From a virus, in the IMG/VR virus record IMGVR_UViG_3300047554_000285, positions 1-33,807 of that record: a DNA stretch of 33,807 nt; one strand, given 5' to 3'. Position 1 is the first letter of the stretch, and each line of letters opens with the position of its first letter. The notes beneath the pieces are model-generated. The model saw only the letters and a list, made by a program, of their open reading frames with translations, was not told the origin of the DNA and made no database searches. Both the position numbers and the translations under genes were made by a program. This document shows, in pieces, positions 8,591-17,144 of this stretch.

Positions 8591-9349
8591 ATGTTGATTG
8601 ACAAAGAAGATGAGATGCCTAGTGAGCTAGAGGCAGAAGAAGCCAAGCTGGAATCAGCGGTTGGAAATGACAAGCCAGAACTTCCTGAGCGCTATCGGAA
8701 TAAGTCTCTTGAAGACATTATGAAGATGCACCAAGAAGCGGAAAAAGTCATTGGACGCCAAGCGCAAGAAGTCGGCGAAGTGCGGAAACTAGCGGATGAG
8801 CTTATTAAGCAGAATCTCAGTTCTAGGCAGCAACCTATTGCAGAGGTAGAGCCGGAAGTAGACTTCTATGAAGACCCACAAAAGGCAGTTCGTAATACGA
8901 TTGATAAGCACCCTGACATCATTGAGGCTCGCAAGGCCGCAGCGGAATTAAGGGCGCTACAGACTCAGCAAAAGCTGGCTCAAGCACATCCCGATTTTGA
9001 GCAAGTAGTGCGCGATGAAGGTTTTGTGAATTGGGTTAAATCGTCAACTATTCGCTTGGATTTATTCAAGCGCGCTGACGCAGAGTTTGATTTTGATTCG
9101 GCTAACGAATTGCTGTCCACCTACAAAGAATTGCGCGGTATTCAGACGAAGCAAGCGACCCAACAAGCATCAACGGATCGCCAGAAAACGATGAAATCTG
9201 TACAAGTCGATGCCGGTGGAACAGGTGAGAGTTCAAAAAGAGTTTACCGCCGTGCTGACCTAATTCGGCTAAAAATGAATGATCCAGCCCGATATGACGC
9301 ATTGTCTGATGAGATTATGGCGGCGTATCAAGAGGGACGGGTCAAGTAA
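8591..9349 (+). CDS. Putative capsid scaffolding protein
   Basis: A 252-residue, highly charged, mostly helical protein directly upstream of the major capsid gene, the standard position of a scaffold. The N-terminus is very acidic (EDEMPSELEAEEAKLESA). A long coiled-coil-like stretch follows (MKMHQEAEKVIGRQAQEVGE). The C-terminal part is basic (SSKRVYRRADLIRLKMND), as expected for the segment that binds coat protein. It would direct prohead assembly and leave before or during packaging. The AAGGAAA ribosome site lies about 8 bases before ATG. The 62-bp gap upstream holds only a weak 4-bp hairpin. No protease gene is seen nearby. Confidence 0.8.
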   Translation: MLIDKEDEMPSELEAEEAKLESAVGNDKPELPERYRNKSLEDIMKMHQEAEKVIGRQAQEVGEVRKLADELIKQNLSSRQQPIAEVEPEVDFYEDPQKAVRNTIDKHPDIIEARKAAAELRALQTQQKLAQAHPDFEQVVRDEGFVNWVKSSTIRLDLFKRADAEFDFDSANELLSTYKELRGIQTKQATQQASTDRQKTMKSVQVDAGGTGESSKRVYRRADLIRLKMNDPARYDALSDEIMAAYQEGRVK

Positions 9350-9376
9350 ATACTTTTGATCTAGGAGTAATAAATT

Positions 9377-10351
9377 ATGGCAAATACAGCATTTTCCCCA
9401 AGTAACAGCGTAACCGTATCAAGCGCCGGTACCTTTGTTCCAGAGATTTGGAGTGATGAGATTGTTGCGTCTTACAAGAAGAACCTCGTTTTGGCCAATC
9501 TGGTCATGAAGATGAACTTCAAAGGCAAAAAAGGCGACACAATCCACATCCCAGCGCCAACACGCGGTTCGGCCAACGCTAAAGCGGCAACGGATGCAGT
9601 AACTTTGATTGCTGCCAGCAACACTGAAGTGCAAGTCGCTATCGACAAGCACTATGAGTACAGCCGTCTGATCGAGGACATCGCTGAAGTTCAGGCTTTA
9701 AACTCAATGCGTCAGTTCTATACTCAAGACGCAGGTTATGCTCTCGCCCGTCGTGTTGATACCGATCTGGTTCAATTGGGTCGTTATTTCAACGGCGCAA
9801 CAGTCGGCACCGATGACTATGCAACATCCGCATCGTCAACCAAAGCTTATGTTGGTTCAGACGGCACAACAGCGTACAACTCAGCATCGACAAACGCTGC
9901 TGCTCTGACTGACGCTGCTATCCGTCGCACAATCCAGCGTCTGGATGACAACGACACCCCAATGGATGGTCGCTTCTTTGTTATTCCTCCATCAAGCCGC
10001 AACACGCTGATGGGCCTGGCTCGTTACACTGAGCAAGCATTCGTTGGTGACGGCAATGCTATCCGCAACGGCGAAATCGGCAATCTGTACGGTATCCCAG
10101 TGTTTGTTTCTTCAAATGCTGACTTTGGTGCTGGTAGTTCGGGCACTGACCGTATCTGCTTAATGGGTCATCGCGATGCAATGGTTCTGGTTGAGCAGTT
10201 GGGCGTTCGTTCGCAGACTCAGTACAAGCAGGAATATCTCGGTACTCTGTTTACTGCTGACACGATCTACGGTGTGAAGGCTATGCGCACTGCGGCAACT
10301 ACTGGCGCAGCTCTATCGTCTTCGGCATTTGCCTTGGCCGTACCTGCCTAA
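9377..10351 (+). CDS. Major capsid protein
   Basis: A 324-residue protein following the scaffold gene, of the size and composition of an HK97-fold coat protein. The N-terminus (TFVPEIWSDEIVASYKKNLVLA) and the central KKGDTIHIPAPTRG are features common to podovirus major capsid proteins. Another such feature is the C-terminal GIPVFVSSNADFGAG followed by RDAMVLVEQLGVRSQ. The codon choice and the strong terminator immediately after the stop (10358-10382) fit a highly expressed virion protein. The ribosome site AGGAG lies 8 bases upstream of ATG. Confidence is high from gene order and sequence character. Confidence 0.93.
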   Translation: MANTAFSPSNSVTVSSAGTFVPEIWSDEIVASYKKNLVLANLVMKMNFKGKKGDTIHIPAPTRGSANAKAATDAVTLIAASNTEVQVAIDKHYEYSRLIEDIAEVQALNSMRQFYTQDAGYALARRVDTDLVQLGRYFNGATVGTDDYATSASSTKAYVGSDGTTAYNSASTNAAALTDAAIRRTIQRLDDNDTPMDGRFFVIPPSSRNTLMGLARYTEQAFVGDGNAIRNGEIGNLYGIPVFVSSNADFGAGSSGTDRICLMGHRDAMVLVEQLGVRSQTQYKQEYLGTLFTADTIYGVKAMRTAATTGAALSSSAFALAVPA

Positions 10352-10357
10352 TTAAGC

Positions 10358-10382
10358 TCCCCGCCTTCGGGCGGGGGTTTTT
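10358..10382 (+). terminator. Intrinsic terminator after major capsid gene
   Basis: A GC-rich hairpin, CCCCGCC (10359-10365) pairing with GGCGGGG (10370-10376) around a TTCG tetraloop, with an extra T-G pair outside, followed by five T residues. It lies 7 bp after the capsid stop codon. It probably lowers transcription of the genes downstream relative to the capsid gene. Confidence 0.93.
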
Positions 10383-10403
10383 AACCTAATTGGGAGGATT
10401 ATT

Positions 10404-10730
10404 ATGGCAACAGCTTCAGCAGTAACAGTACGTGCAGGTACGGATCAATTCCGTGGCTTGTTTTCCAATACGTGGCTCGTCAAAGCCACACTTGACGCCG
10501 GTTCGCTGGTTGATGGTGCTGGCGAAACTGATGATGTAACCGTCCCAGGCGTAGCCTTGGGTGATATGGTTATTGGCGCATCGTTGGGTGTGGATTTGGT
10601 TGGTTTGACTGTTACTGGCTACGTCAGTGCAGCCAATACTGTTAAATTCCGTATTCAAAATGAGTCGGGTTCGACTGTTGACTTAGCATCGTCAACATTG
10701 CGCATCGTTGTAGCTCGTTCTTTAGCGTAA
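10404..10730 (+). CDS. Putative capsid decoration or head-associated protein
   Basis: A 108-residue beta-rich protein (LDAGSLVDGAGETDDVTVPG, then VDLVGLTVTGYVSAANTVKF, then STLRIVVARS) with no cysteine, no membrane segment and few charges. Such small proteins immediately after the coat gene often sit on the capsid surface. It is set off by an intrinsic terminator on each side, which supports separate dosage control and a structural role. GGGAGG lies about 8 bases before the ATG. The function is inferred from position and fold character; I do not recognise the family. Confidence 0.6.
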   Translation: MATASAVTVRAGTDQFRGLFSNTWLVKATLDAGSLVDGAGETDDVTVPGVALGDMVIGASLGVDLVGLTVTGYVSAANTVKFRIQNESGSTVDLASSTLRIVVARSLA

Positions 10731-10731
10731 G

Positions 10732-10757
10732 AATCGGGGGCTTCGGCCCCTGATTTT
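10732..10757 (+). terminator. Intrinsic terminator after decoration-like gene
   Basis: A ten-pair stem (10732-10741 with 10746-10755, two G-U or A-T pairs at the base) around a TTCG loop, merging into TTTT at 10754-10757. It begins one base after the stop codon of the preceding gene. It is the second TTCG-loop terminator within 400 bp. Confidence 0.88.
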
Positions 10758-10769
10758 CATAGAGGTTTT

Positions 10770-10979
10770 ATGGCTATATTTAAGTGTCTTCAAAGCGGTC
10801 AAACGGTTGAATTTACACAACAGCACGACATTGACAGCATGAAAGGCCATTCCGGTTATATTCGCATTGATGAGCCTGAAACTTCGGGTGATAATGACGA
10901 ACATCAAGTAATTATGCGGCCACCAGAGGCGCAAAAACGGCCTGGAAGGCCAAGGAAAATCGGTCATGTCGGACATTGA
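10770..10979 (+). CDS. Hypothetical protein with AT-hook-like C-terminus
   Basis: A 69-residue protein. The first 45 residues look like a small globular beta domain (MAIFKCLQSGQTVEFTQQHD, then HSGYIRIDEPE). The C-terminus is basic and proline-rich, QKRPGRPRKIG, with the GRP core of an AT-hook, so it could bind DNA inside or near the capsid. It follows the terminator by 12 bp, has AGAGG upstream of the ATG, and overlaps the next gene by 14 bp. I do not recognise a family. Small proteins of similar layout occur between capsid and adaptor genes in other phages. Confidence 0.55.
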   Translation: MAIFKCLQSGQTVEFTQQHDIDSMKGHSGYIRIDEPETSGDNDEHQVIMRPPEAQKRPGRPRKIGHVGH

Positions 10980-11172
10980 TTTGCGCGAATTTGGCAAGCT
11001 GGAAGCCCAGGTAGAGGTGCTTCAGGTTGAAGTTACGGCGTTGCGTGATGACGTCAAAAAACTGTTGGCTATGGCCAACAAGTCAAAAGGCGGTTTTTGG
11101 GTCGGTATGGCCATCGCGTCGGCCATTAGCGGAATTTGTGCGTTTATCTTGGATAGGGTCTTTTTCAGATGA
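10966..11172 (+). CDS. Small coiled-coil plus membrane-anchor protein (XhlA-like, holin candidate)
   Basis: A 68-residue protein with an N-terminal heptad-like helix (FGKLEAQVEVLQVEVTALRD, about residues 9-38). A single membrane segment follows (WVGMAIASAISGICAFIL, about residues 45-62), ending with basic residues. This layout matches the XhlA/haemolysin-XhlA type of phage membrane protein, some of which help lysis. It lies far from the lysis cassette at 19.8-21.6 kb, so it may serve another virion or membrane role. It overlaps its neighbours by 14 bp and 4 bp (ATGA), which points to coupled translation. Confidence 0.6.
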   Translation: MSDIDLREFGKLEAQVEVLQVEVTALRDDVKKLLAMANKSKGGFWVGMAIASAISGICAFILDRVFFR

Positions 11173-11354
11173 AAAAATCAACTGGCGCAAAGAAAATCGG
11201 CAAGGTAATGGGCGAATACAAAGCTGGGACGCTGCATAGCGGCAAAGGTGGCCCTGTAGTAACGAACCGCAAGCAAGCAGTCGCGATTGCCATGAGCGAG
11301 GCCAAAATGCCTATGCGCGGTCAGCGAACAGCAAAAAATCGCATGAAAAAGTAA
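11169..11354 (+). CDS. DUF6496-like small basic protein
   Basis: A 61-residue, strongly basic protein with the recognisable run KVMGEYKAGTLHSGKGGPVV followed by TNRKQAVAIAMSEA, which resembles the DUF6496 family found in many phages. The C-terminus is lysine and arginine rich (RGQRTAKNRMKK). The composition suggests nucleic-acid contact, perhaps packaging with the DNA, but no function is established. The start overlaps the upstream stop as ATGA. The reading frame ends 83 bp before the adaptor gene. Confidence 0.7.
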   Translation: MKKSTGAKKIGKVMGEYKAGTLHSGKGGPVVTNRKQAVAIAMSEAKMPMRGQRTAKNRMKK

Positions 11355-11370
11355 CTTTTTACCTATAATA

Positions 11371-11437
11371 GGGGCAAAGGCTTCTTCCCGTTGGGGATAG
11401 GCAAAAGCTGGCTCTGTTAAGTATTGCGGGGAAGCGG
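11371..11437 (+). promoter_or_regulatory. Candidate structured leader that can hide the adaptor ribosome site
   Basis: The 83-bp gap before the adaptor gene contains GCTTCTTC (11380-11387). It can pair over eight positions, two of them G-U, with GGGGAAGC (11428-11435), which is the ribosome binding site of the next gene. Inside this stem GCAA (11401-11404) can pair with TTGC (11424-11427). A competing small hairpin TCCC-GTTG-GGGA lies at 11386-11397. A TATAAT hexamer at 11364-11369 has no convincing -35 box. Pairing is seen in the sequence; a regulatory effect is inference. Confidence 0.4.
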
Positions 11438-12088
11438 ATGACCTATCTTGAAATTGTAAATTCTATTTTAGTACGGCTACGTGAGCCGACGGTATCGACC
11501 GTCGCTTTGAGCGCGTACTCCAGCCTTATTGGTAAGTTTGTCAACGATGCCAAACGTCAAGTCGAAGACGCGTACGATTGGAATGTTCTCGGCCAAGAAA
11601 AGACGATCACCACAGTTGCTGACACATATATCTATTCGTTGACCGGCGCAGGTCAAAAATTCCGTGTATCAAGCGATCCGCTAAACACAACTAGCAATGT
11701 TGTGATGAAAAATATCAGTGTGGCTGCTATGCGTCAAAAACAGAATTTCACACCGATTGTCACCAACATACCCGCCGAGTATTGCTTTGAAGGCGTTGAC
11801 GGTAGTGGCGATGCGCAAGTTCAGCTCTATGGCCGCCCCAATGGCGTCTATACGATTAAGTTTTTTCTGACTATCCCACAAGCAGCATTAACGTCTGACG
11901 GCACATCGGTGTTGGTGCCTGACGTATTGGTTGAACAAAATGCGTATGCCAGAGCGTTGGTTGAGCGCGGCGAAGACGGTGGATTGAATTCGTCAGAGGC
12001 TTACAATTTATATCGTTCCATGTTGGCTGACTACATTTCGTTGGAAGCTACGCGCTTCCCTGAGACGCAGGAGTTTGTTTCGGTATGA
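11438..12088 (+). CDS. Head-tail adaptor protein (SU10-adaptor-like)
   Basis: A 216-residue protein placed after the capsid region and directly before the tail nozzle gene. The start MTYLEIVNSILVRLREP with STVALSAYSSLIGKFVNDAK and VEDAYDWN is the pattern of the phage adaptor family that docks below the portal in short-tailed phages. The central part is beta-rich and the C-terminus helical (EAYNLYRSMLADYISLEA). It would join portal and nozzle and help to seal packaged DNA. The stop overlaps the following start (ATGA at 12085-12088). The ribosome site GGGGAAG sits 3 bases before ATG and may be sequestered by the leader. Confidence 0.8.
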   Translation: MTYLEIVNSILVRLREPTVSTVALSAYSSLIGKFVNDAKRQVEDAYDWNVLGQEKTITTVADTYIYSLTGAGQKFRVSSDPLNTTSNVVMKNISVAAMRQKQNFTPIVTNIPAEYCFEGVDGSGDAQVQLYGRPNGVYTIKFFLTIPQAALTSDGTSVLVPDVLVEQNAYARALVERGEDGGLNSSEAYNLYRSMLADYISLEATRFPETQEFVSV

Positions 12089-13641
12089 GCCAGACACTTG
12101 AACGGTTCAGCATTAGCGCACCAGGCTTTTACGGCCTGAATACGCAAGACTCGCCGCTTGATTTGGCGGCTGGTTTTGCGTTGACTGCGACCAACTGCAT
12201 TTTGGACAAGTACGGTCGGATGGGCGCACGTAAAGGCTGGACGAAGGTCAATACCAGTTCAGGCAACCTTGGTGCTAATGATGTCGGAGTCATTCATGAA
12301 TTGGTGCGTACCGATGGGTCTGTTACTACGCTATTCGCAGGAAACAATAAGTTATTCAAATTAAGCGGCACAACGGTTACTGAATTAACGTATGGCGGTG
12401 GCGGTACAGCGCCAACCATTACCGCTAGTAATTGGCATTGCGCATCGCTTAATGGAATAACTTATTTTTTCCAACTAGGTCATGACCCATTGATTTATGA
12501 TCCAGCGGTTAGCACGACAACGTATCGCCGAGTAAGTGAAAAGTCTGGCTACGCTGGGACAGTTCCACAAGGAAATATCTGTATATCGGCGTATGGCCGT
12601 TTGTGGATTGCTGGCAGCGCGACAGACAAAACAACGCTCACGTTTTCTGATTTGATTGCTGGCCAAATATATACCGGTGGCACGTCCGGCACGTTGAACG
12701 TCAATAACGTGTGGGCGAATGGTGCTGACGAAATAACTGGTTTAGCAGCGCATAACGGATTTCTGTTTATCTTTGGTAAGCGCCAGATTCTGGTGTACCA
12801 AGGAGCGACAACTCCTAGCACGATGTCGCTATACGACACGGTGGTCGGTATCGGTTGCCAATGGCGCGATTCGATTCAGAGTACAAACACCGATGTGGTG
12901 TTTTTATCTAACTCTGGTGTGCGCTCAGTATTAAGAACAATTCAGGAAAAGTCAGCACCGTTTCGCGACTTGAGCAAGAATGTCCGTAATGACTTAATGC
13001 AGTTGGTGGCTGGTGAAACGGCGTCAAATATTAAAGCAGTCTATTCGGAAGTTGATGCGTTTTATTTGCTGACGTTCCCAACCGCAAAACAAGTGTACGT
13101 ATTCGACACGCGCAATGTTATGCAGGATGGTTCGTCAAGGGTGACGAACTGGAATCACATTGAGCCAACCGCGATGTATGCGCTGCGCAATGGTGATTTA
13201 TTGATCGGCAAAAACGGATACATTGGCAAATATACAGGCTACTTAGATAACACCGAAACGTATCGAATGTCGTATTACACCAATCACGCTGATTTAGGTG
13301 ATGTGACGGTAACATCAATTGTCAAACGAATTTCTATTGTGGCTATTGGTGGTTCCGATCAAGTAGTGACAATTAAATGGGGATACGATTTCTCTGAGAA
13401 CTATTTGTCAGAGAACGTCACTATCCCAACGCAAGGCATCTCTGAATACGGCGTTGCTGAATACGGTGCTAATGGTGTGCCTGTTGCGCAGTATGCCGGT
13501 GGTATTGTGATTCAAACTTTAACCTCGCAAGCGACAGGTTCTGGAAAAGTAGTTCAGACAGGTTATGAGGCAGAAGTGAATGGTTTTGAGTTATCGATTC
13601 AAAAGATTGAAATTTTGGCCAAGCATGGCCGTATAAGTTAA
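12085..13641 (+). CDS. Tail nozzle / tail tubular protein B-like
   Basis: A 518-residue protein overlapping the adaptor gene by 4 bp. The opening (FYGLNTQDSPLDLAAGFALT, then ATNCILDKYGRMGARKGWTK) is typical of the nozzle proteins of short-tailed phages, functionally like P22 gp10 or T7 gp12. The rest is a beta-propeller-like series of sheets (GNICISAYGRLWIAGSATDK, then LAAHNGFLFIFGKRQILVYQ). It would form the distal tail tube that contacts the host surface. The gene order adaptor-nozzle-fibre supports the call strongly. Confidence 0.85.
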   Translation: MSQTLERFSISAPGFYGLNTQDSPLDLAAGFALTATNCILDKYGRMGARKGWTKVNTSSGNLGANDVGVIHELVRTDGSVTTLFAGNNKLFKLSGTTVTELTYGGGGTAPTITASNWHCASLNGITYFFQLGHDPLIYDPAVSTTTYRRVSEKSGYAGTVPQGNICISAYGRLWIAGSATDKTTLTFSDLIAGQIYTGGTSGTLNVNNVWANGADEITGLAAHNGFLFIFGKRQILVYQGATTPSTMSLYDTVVGIGCQWRDSIQSTNTDVVFLSNSGVRSVLRTIQEKSAPFRDLSKNVRNDLMQLVAGETASNIKAVYSEVDAFYLLTFPTAKQVYVFDTRNVMQDGSSRVTNWNHIEPTAMYALRNGDLLIGKNGYIGKYTGYLDNTETYRMSYYTNHADLGDVTVTSIVKRISIVAIGGSDQVVTIKWGYDFSENYLSENVTIPTQGISEYGVAEYGANGVPVAQYAGGIVIQTLTSQATGSGKVVQTGYEAEVNGFELSIQKIEILAKHGRIS

Positions 13642-13651
13642 GGGGCGGCAT

Positions 13652-14332
13652 ATGTCTGACTATACCAAATCGACCGACTTTGCATCTAAGGATTCGTTGC
13701 CATCTGGCGACGCAGCCAAGATTGTAAAAGGTACGGAGATCGATACAGAGTTTAACAATATTGCTGTAGCGATTGCGACTAAAGCCGACTTAGCAAGTCC
13801 AGGCTTTTCAGGCAGCCCAACAGCACCGACGCAATCAACTGGCGATAGTTCGACCAAGTTGGCGACAACAGCGTTTGTACAAGCCGCATTAAGTGCAATG
13901 TACCCTGTTGGTTCGATCTATACCAATGCCGCTGTTAGCACTAACCCAGCCACGTTACTTGGATTTGGTACATGGTCAGCGTTTGCGGCAGGGCGTGTCA
14001 TGGTTGGCCTTGACGCAGGAAATGCAGCGTTTGATACCGCACAAGAAACTGGTGGTTCAGCTGATGCGATTGTGGTTAGCCATACTCACTCGGCAAGTTC
14101 AAGTGTTAGCGACCCTGGCCATAGCCACAGCATTACTATGGCTAGTTCGCAAAATACGAACAATCAAGTTCCTTCTCAATTATCTACTAATCAAACGCCA
14201 AGAGAAGCAAATACTAATTCGGCAGATACAGGAATTAGCGTTAGCACCACTATTAGCTCAACAGGTTCAAGCGGAACTAACGCTAACTTGCCGCCGTACA
14301 TCGTCGTATATATGTGGCGTCGCACGGCATGA
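13652..14332 (+). CDS. Short tail fibre / tail tip protein
   Basis: A 226-residue protein. The N-terminal region has a segment common in phage fibres (TDFASKDSLPSGDAAKIVKG then TEIDTEFNNIAVAIATKADL). A spacer follows (GSPTAPTQSTGDSSTKLATT then AFVQAAL). The C-terminal half is the collar-type domain: MYPVGSIYTNAAVSTNPATL, LGFGTWSAFAAGRVMVGLD, ETGG, then HTH and HSH motifs that may bind metal. It ends with NLPPYIVVYMWRRTA. It probably binds the host surface. The gene lies directly after the nozzle. GGGGCGGC is upstream of ATG. Confidence 0.85.
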   Translation: MSDYTKSTDFASKDSLPSGDAAKIVKGTEIDTEFNNIAVAIATKADLASPGFSGSPTAPTQSTGDSSTKLATTAFVQAALSAMYPVGSIYTNAAVSTNPATLLGFGTWSAFAAGRVMVGLDAGNAAFDTAQETGGSADAIVVSHTHSASSSVSDPGHSHSITMASSQNTNNQVPSQLSTNQTPREANTNSADTGISVSTTISSTGSSGTNANLPPYIVVYMWRRTA

Positions 14333-14664
14333 GTGCTGTTGAAAAACAACTTGAGAATTTGGGTGGTGATATTACTCACCACTTCTCTGACGGCTTGTAT
14401 GCCAAAGAGGCGTTTGTACCAGCTGGAACGGCGATATTGAAACACACGCATGACTTTAGCCATCTATCTATTTTGGCCAAAGGTCGTGTAGCAGTAATGA
14501 AGGGCGATTTGATTGAGATAGTTGAAGCGCCAGCGTGTATAGAGATTAAAGCAAATGTGGTTCACGGCATTAAGGCCATGAGCGATTGTGTATGGTTTTG
14601 TATCCATGCGACGGATGAAAAAGACCCGTCTAAGGTGGATGAAGTTTTAATTAGAGGGGATTGA
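14329..14664 (+). CDS. Cupin-fold protein
   Basis: A 111-residue protein with cupin-like histidines: KHTHDFSHLSILAKGRVAVM (residues about 41-60) and the later VVHGIKAMSDCVWFCIH. The HTH...H layout with a following Gly-rich strand suggests a small metal-binding beta barrel. The ATG at 14329 is chosen because it forms an ATGA overlap with the fibre stop; a GTG at 14314 would add five residues. Small cupin proteins occur beside fibre genes in other phages, perhaps in virion assembly or sugar recognition. The substrate is unknown. The next gene starts one base after the stop. Confidence 0.65.
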   Translation: MSAVEKQLENLGGDITHHFSDGLYAKEAFVPAGTAILKHTHDFSHLSILAKGRVAVMKGDLIEIVEAPACIEIKANVVHGIKAMSDCVWFCIHATDEKDPSKVDEVLIRGD

Positions 14665-14665
14665 T

Positions 14666-15775
14666 ATGTCATTTTGGGGCGCAGCCATTGGTGGCGGGTT
14701 AAATTTACTCGGCGGCATAATGGGCGGCAATGCCGCCCGCGATGCGGCGCAAACGTCGGCAGATGCGCAAGAGCGCGCAGCACGAATTGCTGCTGAAGAG
14801 TCACGTTTTAGGCCGGTTGGCGTTACTACGCGATTCGGTACTAGTCAATTTACTACTGGCCCCGATGGCCGCGTAAGCGGTGCTGGCTATACGGTTAGTC
14901 CCGAACTAAAAGCCTATCAAGATCGCTTAATGGCCTTAAGTGGCCAAGGATTGACGCAAGCTGAAGCGGCTCAAGGTATGTATCAGCCGCTAACTGGAGC
15001 AGCAACTAATCTATTTAACCTTGGTGGACAATACTTAGCGCAATCTCCTGAAGCAGTTGCGGCTGAATATATGCAGCGCCAGCAAGACTTATTGGCGCCA
15101 AGTCGTGAACGTCAATATGCGCAACTGCAAAATCAATTGTTTAATACTGGCCGCGGTGGTTTGTCAGTTGGCGCTACTGGTATTCGCCCAGGCGGCGGTG
15201 CTGGTCTTAGCGCAGCTAATCCAGAATTAGAAGCGTATTACAACGCGATAGCTCAACAAGACGCTGCATTAGCTGGTCAAGCACAACAAGCTGGCCAACA
15301 ACAAGTAGCCTTTGGTACCGGTTTGTTTGGCCAAGGCGCTAATTTATTAGGTCAATTCCAAGCTGGCCAAGTTGGCGCTCTGTCTCCATTTACTACAGCT
15401 CTTGGTGGCGTAAGTACATTGGAGAGTTTAGGTCAGCAACCATTAGATATTGGTGCGCAATTAGGCGGTAGAAATGTAAATACGGTAGGCGCAAATGCTT
15501 TATTGCAAGGCGGTCTTGCAGCATCGCAAACTATGCAACAAGCTAATGCGTGGAGTCCTTGGGGGGCTGCATTACAAGGAGTTGCAAGTAATCCTTATGT
15601 TCAGCAAGGCGCACGCAGTTTGTTTGGTAGCGCAAGCTCGCCAACTGGCTCATTTGATCTGGCATCAGTTGAGCCAGCTAGAACTTATGCACCATCCCCA
15701 ATGACTTCACCAGATATGTACCGACGCAGCGCGTTTGATTATTACCCTGGCGGCGATTACGCTGGCGCAATATAA
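14666..15775 (+). CDS. Putative ejection / internal virion protein 1
   Basis: A 369-residue Ala/Gln/Gly-rich protein. The N-terminus is a hydrophobic glycine-rich helix (FWGAAIGGGLNLLGGIMGGN), followed by a charged helix (QTSADAQERAARIAAEESRF). Most of the remainder is Gln/Ala helix with glycine breaks. The composition and position, first of three long genes after the tail and before lysis, match the internal proteins that podoviruses inject ahead of DNA to span the cell envelope. No enzymatic motif is visible. The assignment is by position and composition, not by a diagnostic domain. Confidence 0.65.
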   Translation: MSFWGAAIGGGLNLLGGIMGGNAARDAAQTSADAQERAARIAAEESRFRPVGVTTRFGTSQFTTGPDGRVSGAGYTVSPELKAYQDRLMALSGQGLTQAEAAQGMYQPLTGAATNLFNLGGQYLAQSPEAVAAEYMQRQQDLLAPSRERQYAQLQNQLFNTGRGGLSVGATGIRPGGGAGLSAANPELEAYYNAIAQQDAALAGQAQQAGQQQVAFGTGLFGQGANLLGQFQAGQVGALSPFTTALGGVSTLESLGQQPLDIGAQLGGRNVNTVGANALLQGGLAASQTMQQANAWSPWGAALQGVASNPYVQQGARSLFGSASSPTGSFDLASVEPARTYAPSPMTSPDMYRRSAFDYYPGGDYAGAI

Positions 15776-15794
15776 AACATAAAGGACAATAATC

Positions 15795-17144
15795 ATGGCA
15801 AGCGAAATTCTAGGTTTGTTTACATCGCCAGAACAATACAGAGCGATGCAAGATCAGCAAACACAAAGGGAGGCGATTCAATACGCTGGCCTTAATCCAT
15901 TTCAACGCGCTGACGTTAGTTTATATACTGGTGGCAAACAGCTAGGCCAAGCTATTGGCGGCCTCTTTGGCATGGAAGACCCACAACTGCGCAAAATATC
16001 TATGCGCCAACAAATGCTGACCGGAGCTGGTGGTGCGCCACGCATCAATCTAAATGACCCAGGCTCGATGCTTCGTGCGGCTAATTTAGCGCAGGAGCAA
16101 GGCGATCCAGAGTTCGCTCAGTACCTTATTGGCGCAGCCAACGATCTGGCCAAGAACATTGCTGATATGCGCGCAAAGTCAGCCACCGCAGCCAAAACAG
16201 AATTAAGCATTGCTCAAGAGGAAAAGCTGCGCGAAGAACTAGGTAACCTTGGCCCAACGCCAACTAATGAACAAGTGTTGGCGGTTGTGTCTAAGTACGG
16301 CTCACCTGAAAAAATCATGGGTGTGTTGCAAGCTACTCAGACAGCGCAAGCTAATAGAGAGGCGCGCAAAGAAGAAACACAATTAAAAATCGAAAGCAAA
16401 AAAGAAGATTTGCAAGCAAAGATTGCTGCTGATGCTCAAGCGCGTCAAGAAGCATACGACAGACAATTGGCGTTAGCGCGTGAAAATAATGCCTCTCGCG
16501 CAGAGCAAGCTAAATTGCAGCGTGATTTTATTGCTAATGAAAACAGGCAAAAAGCCGAAGATAGAAAAGCATTGGCTGATTTAACAGCGGCAGCTAAACC
16601 ATTACCTGCTGGCATTCAAAAAGCTGAAGATGCTGATTATGATTCGGCTCAATTAGCAATTAATCTTGCTAATGATGCTGACAAATATTTGTCAAATATT
16701 AAATCAGGCAATATCAAATTTGGCATAAAAGACAAAATTAGTATTGCCGCTCGTAGTGCTATTGGGTCAAATGATCCTGATGTGGTAGCGCGTAATGATT
16801 TTGAGCGTTTTAAGACAACGCTAATTAATGAATCATTGCGATTAAATAAAGGCCCTCAAACTGAGGGAGACGCTATTCGTGCCACGAATGAATTAAGAGC
16901 GGCTGAATCTGCTGCGGATGCAGGAAAAGCTATTCAGACATTGCGTGATTTAAATGCGCGTCGCGCAAAAGATTTGGAAGAATCAATTAAGCGCCGTCGC
17001 ACTAACTCAAAATTACCAATGCCTGAGATGATATTTGAGTCACCTAAGTTTGAGCCGCACGTATTTACCAATGCTGACTATGCAGCATTGCCAAAGGGTA
17101 CGGTATTCATTGATGACAAGGGCGTTAGAAGGAGAAAACCATAA
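15795..17144 (+). CDS. Putative ejection / internal virion protein 2
   Basis: A 449-residue protein. Residues about 180-265 form a very long charged coiled coil (EARKEETQLKIESKKEDLQA and following). The N-terminus is moderately hydrophobic with GGKQLGQAIGGLFGMEDPQL. The C-terminal domain (FERFKTTLINESLRLNKGPQ and TEGDAIRATNELRAAESAAD) resembles helical internal virion proteins. It ends with a short basic tail (KGVRRRKP). The next gene is coupled by TAATG. The role in DNA ejection is inferred from the gene cluster. No lytic transglycosylase motif was found. Confidence 0.65.
   Translation: MASEILGLFTSPEQYRAMQDQQTQREAIQYAGLNPFQRADVSLYTGGKQLGQAIGGLFGMEDPQLRKISMRQQMLTGAGGAPRINLNDPGSMLRAANLAQEQGDPEFAQYLIGAANDLAKNIADMRAKSATAAKTELSIAQEEKLREELGNLGPTPTNEQVLAVVSKYGSPEKIMGVLQATQTAQANREARKEETQLKIESKKEDLQAKIAADAQARQEAYDRQLALARENNASRAEQAKLQRDFIANENRQKAEDRKALADLTAAAKPLPAGIQKAEDADYDSAQLAINLANDADKYLSNIKSGNIKFGIKDKISIAARSAIGSNDPDVVARNDFERFKTTLINESLRLNKGPQTEGDAIRATNELRAAESAADAGKAIQTLRDLNARRAKDLEESIKRRRTNSKLPMPEMIFESPKFEPHVFTNADYAALPKGTVFIDDKGVRRRKP

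Noticed and set aside
11364-11369. TATAAT as a promoter for the adaptor gene
   Set aside because: A perfect -10 hexamer is present, but no acceptable -35 box lies 16-18 bp upstream, so it was not called as a promoter.
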